DNA of 11,520 bases from JBDHTS01 sp044220535. GTDB lineage: Bacteria; Pseudomonadota; Alphaproteobacteria; Micavibrionales; Micavibrionaceae. Of the stretch, positions 6,713 through 11,520 are shown one piece after another (position 1 is the stretch's first letter; every line of letters begins with the position of its first letter). The position numbers and the translations under genes were made by a program. Under the pieces are notes generated by a model. The model saw only the letters and a list, made by a program, of their open reading frames with translations. It did not search any database and was not told the DNA's origin. The stretch is taken from positions 1 to 11,520 of the forward strand of contig JBGAQU010000086.1 in the NCBI GenBank assembly GCA_044220535.1, read 5' to 3'.

Positions 6713-7848
6713 TCATCCACGCACGCTGTGGAATTGCCCGCCTGTCTGCGGTTCTTTCACGCCCGTCGTGCCCGGCACACTGAGCGGCAGGCCGCGGAAG
6801 GAGCGGACGGCAAGATAGGCGAAGCATTCAGCCTCCGTCGCGTCGCCGTTCCAGCCCAGTTCTTCCACTTCGCTTAACGTTCCATAGCCTTCTTCGCCAA
6901 GCCTGCGCCCAAGATATTCCATCAGCGCCTTGTTATGCCGCCCGCCGCCGCAGGCATACCAGCGTTTCGGTTTGGCAGGCATATGCACGACCGACCGGAT
7001 GATCGCCTCCGCCGTGAAATGCATCAACGTTGCCGCGCCGTCTTCCGCTCTTAAATTGTTCAGTTCCTGCGTCAACTGGCCGAGGCCTGCGATGTCCCAT
7101 TGATCGCGGTCCATCGATTTCGGCGGCTTGCGCGTAAAGTAGGGATCTTTAAACCATGTTTTCACCAAGGCTTCAGATGGCTTGCCCGCAACAGCCAGTG
7201 CGCCATCCACATCGTAAGGTTTGCCGGTTTTATCCTTCGCCCAGTCATCCATCAGCGCGTTGCCGGGGCCAGTATCGAAGGCGATGATATTGCCGTCCCC
7301 GGGTCCGATCCACGTAACATTCGCGACACCTCCTATGTTCAGGATCACGGCAGGCAAATCGATCTTCGCCGATTTCAGACGCGCGGCGTGATAGAGCGGC
7401 GCAAGCGGCGCACCCTCCCCGCCTGCCCTCACATCGTTGCTGCGAAAATCATCGATCACGTCAATGCCGGTTTCACGGGCGAGCAGATCGCCGTCGCCGA
7501 TCTGGATGGTGATGCCGTCTTTCGGCGCGTGATAAATCGTCTGGCCATGAAAGCCGATCAGCGCGACATCCTGCGGTTCATATCCAGTATATTGAAGCAG
7601 CGCCTTCACTGCTTCCGCATGCCTTAAGGTCAGTAGTTCGGTCGCACCCGCCAGGAATGGATCCTCTCGTCCTTTATGCCATAGCAGCGGCGGATTTTAC
7701 CCCTATCGTTCGGGGTATAGGGAATGGTCAGAAAGCTCACCGGTTCCACGTAATCCTGGCCGTCCGTGCGGATGACAGCCGCATCCACCCCGTCCAGCGA
7801 GGTACCGGACATTAAGCCGATCACGGTGTAAAAGGTGGATTTTTTCAT
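6713..7848 (-). pseudogene. anmK: anhydro-N-acetylmuramic acid kinase, anmK, frameshifted
   Basis: AnmK phosphorylates 1,6-anhydroMurNAc and opens it to MurNAc-6-P in cell-wall recycling. The 5' part (7848 down to a TGA at 7630-7632) encodes GLMSGTSLDGVDAA, the N-terminal ATP-binding signature. The rest of the enzyme is intact in another frame down to 6713: ATELLTLRHAEAV, IGFHGQT, LNIGGVANVTW, FDTGPGNALMDDWA and YACGGGRHN. Past codon 57 (tat ggc, 7678-7683), the minus-strand -1 frame reads HKGREDPFLAGATELL with no break. One extra G at 7679-7680 (GG to GGG) would therefore give a continuous 378-residue protein, a normal length for AnmK. No other defect is seen. It is either a recent inactivating deletion or a sequencing error in a homopolymer. 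No slippery heptamer supports programmed shifting. The gene is divergent from tyrS. Confidence 0.9.
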
Positions 7849-7949
7849 GACTCTTTGCTATCAGTTTCAAAGGCTTGCTCTTGATATCTGCACCGTATGG
7901 CGCTTCCGGTCAAGACAAGAAGCTGACTTTAAAAGAAAACAGGCGGCCC

Positions 7950-9194
7950 ATGACCTATAAATCCGATTTCCTGAACGTCCTGAACGAACGCGGCTTTATC
8001 CATCAATGCAGCGATTTTGAGGGTCTGGACGCGAAGCTGATGGAAGGGCCGCAAAGCGCCTATATCGGGTTTGATGCGACAGCCTCCAGCCTGCATGTGG
8101 GATCGCTAGTACAGATCATGATGCTGTACTGGTTCCAGCAGACGGGGCACAGACCGATTACGCTGATGGGCGGGGGCACCACCAAAATCGGTGATCCTTC
8201 GGGCAAGGATGAAAGCCGCAAGCTGCTGGACGATGCAGCCATCAACGCCAATATCGACGGCATCAAAAGCGTCTTCGCCAAATTCCTGGACTATGGGGAT
8301 AGTCACGCGCGAATGGTGAACAACGCCGAATGGCTGTCCAACCTGAACTATATCGATTTCCTGCGCGATTACGGCGTGCATTTTACCATCAACCGCATGC
8401 TGACATTTGACTCCGTGAAGATGCGGCTGGAACGGGAACAGCCATTGACCTTCCTGGAATTCAATTACATGATTTTGCAGGGCTATGATTTCGTTGAACT
8501 GAACCGCCGTTACGGCACGGTACTGCAGATGGGCGGATCTGATCAATGGGGTAATATTATCAACGGCGTTGAACTGGGCCGCCGTAAAGACGGCATGCAT
8601 CTATTCGGCCTGACCACGCCACTTCTCACCACATCATCCGGCGCTAAGATGGGTAAAACGGCTGCCGGAGCCGTATGGTTAAATGCTGATCGTCTCAGCG
8701 CTTATGATTACTACCAATACTGGCGCAACACTGAAGACGCCGACACTGCGAAATTCCTCAAGCTATTTACCATCCTGCCGATGAGCGGAATTGCAAAGCT
8801 GGAGAAACTGCAGGGACAGGAACTGAACGAGGCCAAGAAGGTTCTGGCGTTTGAGGCGACCAAATTATGCCATGGCGAGGCCGCCGCAAAAGAGGCGGAA
8901 GAGACTGCGCGCAAGGTGTTTGAACAGGGCGGCGTGGGCGGCGACCTACCGTCCATCACCATTGATCAGGCACGGCTGACGGCAGGCGTACCCCTGCTCG
9001 ACCTGCTGGTCGAAGCTGGCATGGCGGCATCCAAGGGCGAGGCCAGGCGGTTGGTGCAAGGCGGCGGGATCCGGCGTAATGACGAGGCAGTCAATGATCC
9101 GGCTTTAACTGTCAGCGCCAACGACCTGACATCTGATGGTTACGTTAAATTATCTGCTGGCAAAAAACGCCATGCTTTGGTAAAGGTGGGATAA
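7950..9194 (+). CDS. tyrS: tyrosyl-tRNA synthetase
   Basis: A 414-residue class I aminoacyl-tRNA synthetase that charges tRNA-Tyr in the cytoplasm. Visible landmarks: YIGFDATASSLHVGSL (38-53) with the HIGH-type motif as HVGS at 49-52; GGGTTKIGDPSGK (74-86); the tyrosine-site block ILQGYDFVEL (175-184) and MGGSDQWGNI (194-203); the KMSKS-type loop as KMGKT at 233-237, close to the E. coli KFGKT form; and a C-terminal S4 RNA-binding domain from about 349 (ASKGEARRLVQGGGI) to the end. Length and order match bacterial TyrS. ATG 7950 is chosen because AGGCGG lies just upstream and MTYKSDFLNVLNERGF is the expected N-terminus; the frame stays open upstream to 7875 without family similarity. No terminator follows; a small gene begins 22 bp downstream. 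Confidence 0.97.
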   Translation: MTYKSDFLNVLNERGFIHQCSDFEGLDAKLMEGPQSAYIGFDATASSLHVGSLVQIMMLYWFQQTGHRPITLMGGGTTKIGDPSGKDESRKLLDDAAINANIDGIKSVFAKFLDYGDSHARMVNNAEWLSNLNYIDFLRDYGVHFTINRMLTFDSVKMRLEREQPLTFLEFNYMILQGYDFVELNRRYGTVLQMGGSDQWGNIINGVELGRRKDGMHLFGLTTPLLTTSSGAKMGKTAAGAVWLNADRLSAYDYYQYWRNTEDADTAKFLKLFTILPMSGIAKLEKLQGQELNEAKKVLAFEATKLCHGEAAAKEAEETARKVFEQGGVGGDLPSITIDQARLTAGVPLLDLLVEAGMAASKGEARRLVQGGGIRRNDEAVNDPALTVSANDLTSDGYVKLSAGKKRHALVKVG

Positions 9195-9216
9195 TCAGAA
9201 AAAGCGGGAGGCGTGT

Positions 9217-9496
9217 ATGGCGGCTGATATTGTGACCACGTTTATGGACAGGCGTAAGGCCGCCCTGCAAGCTGCGGCCGAATTTTCCAGCCAGCATTTA
9301 TCGTTGCAAGATCCACAGCCTGCATATTGTGGAAACAGATGGAGATTACGAATTTCTGAGTGAATCCAAAAAACTTAAAAAAGGCAATATGATTGCCTTT
9401 TTCGAAGATACGTATCTGATCAAGAGTTCGCAAGACGAGTTAGAAAAATTGATCGGGCTGGTTCCTGGTTCTGTGCAACCGGATATGATGCCTTAA
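9217..9496 (+). pseudogene. small hypothetical gene, apparently frameshifted
   Basis: I do not recognise this gene. The ATG at 9217 has a good ribosome site (GGGAGG, 9206-9211) and begins MAADIVTTFMDRRKAALQAA, but that frame stops at a TGA after 49 codons. The other frame is open from 9236 to a TAA at 9494-9496 and reads like a real protein (IYRCKIHSLHIVETDGDYEF, then KKGNMIAFFEDTYLIKSS) but has no start codon near its beginning. Removing one T from the TTTT run at 9283-9286 joins the two into a 92-residue protein, with AAAEF running into PASIYRCK. The joined protein would have an N-terminal helix and a small mixed beta domain. It lies 22 bp after tyrS, so it is likely cotranscribed with it. 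The stop overlaps that of the convergent AsmA-like gene. The true structure could also be a short 49-codon ORF, but the coding character of the second part argues against that. Confidence 0.6.
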
Positions 9497-11520
9497 TCGC
9501 CTTCGAAAAAGATCATCCGCAAAATACCCGGTGCAAGGCCGGAGAGTGGATTAACCGAAACTGCCAGATTGTCCGAAGGCCCCTGCACCGTATAGGTAAA
9601 GGCGAACAGCGCGCCGCCGCCGGTCAGCAGCGTACCCAGTACCGGGATATTGCCAACCAGGCCGTTGATACCAGAAACAGGCACGATGGTGCCGTTGATA
9701 TTGGTGTATTTTTTCTGCTTGTCGACCGTGCCCTCAAAGGTCAGGCCCATCGACGCGCCGGAGGTGCGGCCGTTTTTTACCACGTATAAATCACCGAACG
9801 ACCTTAAATTCCATTCAAAATCCCCTTCCAGGCGGCTAAAGGACAGGCCGCCCCCGCCGAGGATCAGTTCAGGAATCCCCGTAAGGCTGATCGCATTCAC
9901 CAGCCGAGCCAGAACAGGTGCGTTTGCCACTTTGAAATCCGACAGGCGCGCCTTGCCGACGATCAGGCGCCTATTGTTCGGATCCGGCGATTGCCCCTCG
10001 ATCACCAGCTTGCCGCCGACTGCGTTTTTATAAATGTCGAAGGCTTTCAGGACTGCGCCTGCGTCATCCGCTGCGCCTTTCAGCGTCATGCGTCCCTGCA
10101 GGTCAGGCCGCAGACGGAAGGACATCGGCCCCTTGCCTGCAATTGCATCCATTTCCAGCCGTCCCAGCGTGCCGTCGGCCATGCGTTCAAGATTCAGGCG
10201 GACGTTTTTCACTTCGCGCTCGGGCCGCGTGCGCATGGTATCGACCGTAATCGCGGCACTTAAGGCGGGCGCAGGCGGCTTCGGTTTTTCCTGGTCTTTC
10301 TTTTCCATCAGGAATGGCGTTGCATCCAAGAACTTGCCCTTGCCGACAATGCCAATCTTGCCCGTCGCGTCGATGGTAAAATCCATTGCCATGTCGGTGT
10401 CTTTGAGCTTCGTTGAGGGTAGGCTGCCGCCGCTCAATTTGTTCTTGCCGTTGACTTGCGTAAAGTTAAGCCGTCCGTTTTTCAGATCAAGATCCGGCGT
10501 TTTCACGTTCAAATTCGTTACACCCTGCACCGCACCGGTTTGCAACACCACCGTGCAGGTCATGTTCCCCGGCTCGCCCGGATTTTTGGTGTAATCGAAG
10601 GGTCTCACCATCACTGTGCCGGGGGTCAGATCAGCCTTTACATCCACGGTCGCATTTTTATTAGCCTGCGCGGTATATAAGACATCGACAGGCAACGTAC
10701 CCGTTACCCAATCGGGCAGATCCACACCGAATTTCTTGCGCAAGTCTTCATCACCATCCAGCTTCGCCGTAATTTGCGTCGCGAACGGTTTGCCTTCAGG
10801 ATGCAGATATTTCTGCCATTTGAAATCGATCGCGCGGTTTTCCAGCGTGCCTTTGCCGCTTAAGGTCGCAGCGGCGTCCGCCACATCCAGACGGAAAGGG
10901 CCGCCGGCAAGGCTCAGGCCCTCGACAACGCCAGGCAGCAGCACATTCTGCATCGTGCCGTTCACCTTCACCTTTACCTGTTCAGCCAGAAGATTCTTGA
11001 TGGTCGGGAAAGAGACATTGACGGTAAGATCGGCCTCCCCTTTCACGCCGCTTGCATCAAAACCCAAAGCCTCTCGCGTCATATTGATCGGTTCGTCCTC
11101 GATATACTTGAAGACGGTCTTCAAAGGCCCGGCGAGTTTCACCTCAATATTGGCGACGCCCTGCCTGGCATGGATGATGTTCTCCAGCACGACATGACTG
11201 GCGACCACTTTCATGTCGCCGATCGTGCCGCGGCTGATTTTCAGGTCCAGATTACCGTCTTTGAACACGCCGCGACCGGATGCGTTTTTGACGGGCGTCA
11301 ATGGCGCGCGATAATCGATATCCGTTCCTGCAATATCAAAACCGCCGATAATATTTTTAACATCCGTGATCCAACCCGTCGCAGGCTTGTCCGCCGATGC
11401 CGGAACGGGGCGTTGCGCCGTGATGCCGAATTCCACTTTCAGATTGCTGGCCACGCCGCCGGACAATTTTTTGACCAGCCAGATCTCCGCGCCATCACCG
11501 CGCAAGGAATCCGGCCATAG
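9493..11520 (-). CDS. AsmA-like family protein, C-terminal part (5' truncated by window edge)
   Basis: The last 675 residues of a large envelope protein; the reading frame is open to the window edge, so the TTG at 11505 is internal. The body is a long series of amphipathic beta strands with repeated 'LxxGxLDLKxxxG' character, as in AsmA/TamB/YhdP-like proteins. The last 200 residues match the AsmA_2 C-terminal region: FKVANAPVLARLVNAISLTGIPELI, then GGGGLSFSRLEGDF, GASMGLTFEGTVD, INGTIVPVSGINGLVGNIPVLGTLLTGG, FAFTYTV and VNPLSGLAPGILR. Proteins of this class are inner-membrane anchored, span the periplasm and have been implicated in lipid transport to the outer membrane; applying that here is inference. 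The membrane anchor would be in the missing N-terminus. Its TAA overlaps the TAA of the small gene on the other strand within one TTAA. Confidence 0.9.
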   Translation of the reverse strand, partial: LWPDSLRGDGAEIWLVKKLSGGVASNLKVEFGITAQRPVPASADKPATGWITDVKNIIGGFDIAGTDIDYRAPLTPVKNASGRGVFKDGNLDLKISRGTIGDMKVVASHVVLENIIHARQGVANIEVKLAGPLKTVFKYIEDEPINMTREALGFDASGVKGEADLTVNVSFPTIKNLLAEQVKVKVNGTMQNVLLPGVVEGLSLAGGPFRLDVADAAATLSGKGTLENRAIDFKWQKYLHPEGKPFATQITAKLDGDEDLRKKFGVDLPDWVTGTLPVDVLYTAQANKNATVDVKADLTPGTVMVRPFDYTKNPGEPGNMTCTVVLQTGAVQGVTNLNVKTPDLDLKNGRLNFTQVNGKNKLSGGSLPSTKLKDTDMAMDFTIDATGKIGIVGKGKFLDATPFLMEKKDQEKPKPPAPALSAAITVDTMRTRPEREVKNVRLNLERMADGTLGRLEMDAIAGKGPMSFRLRPDLQGRMTLKGAADDAGAVLKAFDIYKNAVGGKLVIEGQSPDPNNRRLIVGKARLSDFKVANAPVLARLVNAISLTGIPELILGGGGLSFSRLEGDFEWNLRSFGDLYVVKNGRTSGASMGLTFEGTVDKQKKYTNINGTIVPVSGINGLVGNIPVLGTLLTGGGALFAFTYTVQGPSDNLAVSVNPLSGLAPGILRMIFFEGD

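Noticed and set aside
7670..7690. Programmed -1 frameshifting in anmK
   Set aside because: There is no X-XXY-YYZ slippery heptamer at the switch point and no obvious downstream structure, and AnmK is not known to be made this way.
7849..7949. A sigma-70 promoter pair for tyrS or anmK in the divergent gap
   Set aside because: TTGCTC with TATGGC at 15 bp spacing was the best pair found; both hexamers and the spacing are too poor to report.
9242..9433. A 63-codon open frame on the minus strand after tyrS
   Set aside because: It is antisense to the small gene, whose plus-strand ribosome site and C-terminus are more convincing.
1..11520. Avoidance of CTNAG as a sign of a restriction system
   Set aside because: CTGAG and CTCAG occur at many places (for example near 338, 2814, 4210, 6163, 6415 and 9357), so the motif is not avoided.
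1..11520. tRNA or rRNA genes, CRISPR arrays, insertion sequences, long direct repeats
   Set aside because: None was seen on reading the window; the gaps between genes are all under 150 bp and hold no such structure.

Overview
The window looks like chromosomal DNA of an alphaproteobacterium. GC content is moderate to high, the genes are tightly packed, and several proteins are of alphaproteobacterial type: a SapC-family protein, a long DmdC-like acyl-CoA dehydrogenase, an AsmA-like protein with the AsmA_2 C-terminus, and a signal-less SLT transglycosylase. The exact lineage cannot be fixed from the sequence. A Micavibrio-like or Rhodospirillales-like organism is a guess. There are no rRNA or tRNA genes, insertion sequences, CRISPR arrays or phage genes.

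Layout, left to right. (1) 2-598 (+): 3' part of a CysQ-type 3'(2'),5'-bisphosphate nucleotidase, cut by the window edge. (2) 686-2136 (+): a SapC-family gene followed by a gene for an N-terminal helix-turn-helix plus long coiled coil, closed by a clear intrinsic terminator at 2159-2187. (3) 2214-2924 (+): an unrecognised secreted protein with eight cysteines arranged as two copies of one four-cysteine module. (4) 2928-4667 (-): a 579-residue acyl-CoA dehydrogenase, divergent from (5) 4815-5714 (+): a lytic transglycosylase preceded by a near-perfect sigma-54 promoter. (6) 5722-7848 (-): anmK (anhydro-MurNAc kinase) then the threonylcarbamoyl-AMP synthase gene, joined by TGA-T-ATG. The anmK reading frame is broken by what looks like one missing G. 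(7) 7950-9194 (+): tyrS, followed by a small gene at 9217-9496 whose frame also appears broken, by one extra T. (8) 9493-11520 (-): C-terminal 676 residues of a large AsmA-like envelope protein, cut by the right edge.

The contents are mostly housekeeping: tRNA modification and charging (TsaC/Sua5, TyrS), cell-wall metabolism (AnmK recycling, SLT transglycosylase), sulfur/nucleotide salvage (CysQ), fatty-acid-type oxidation (ACAD), and envelope biogenesis (AsmA-like). I do not see a new multi-gene system. The items most worth a second look are the sigma-54 promoter of the transglycosylase, the duplicated-cysteine-module secreted protein, and the two single-base homopolymer frameshifts. Those frameshifts are either real gene decay or base-calling errors in the source assembly.
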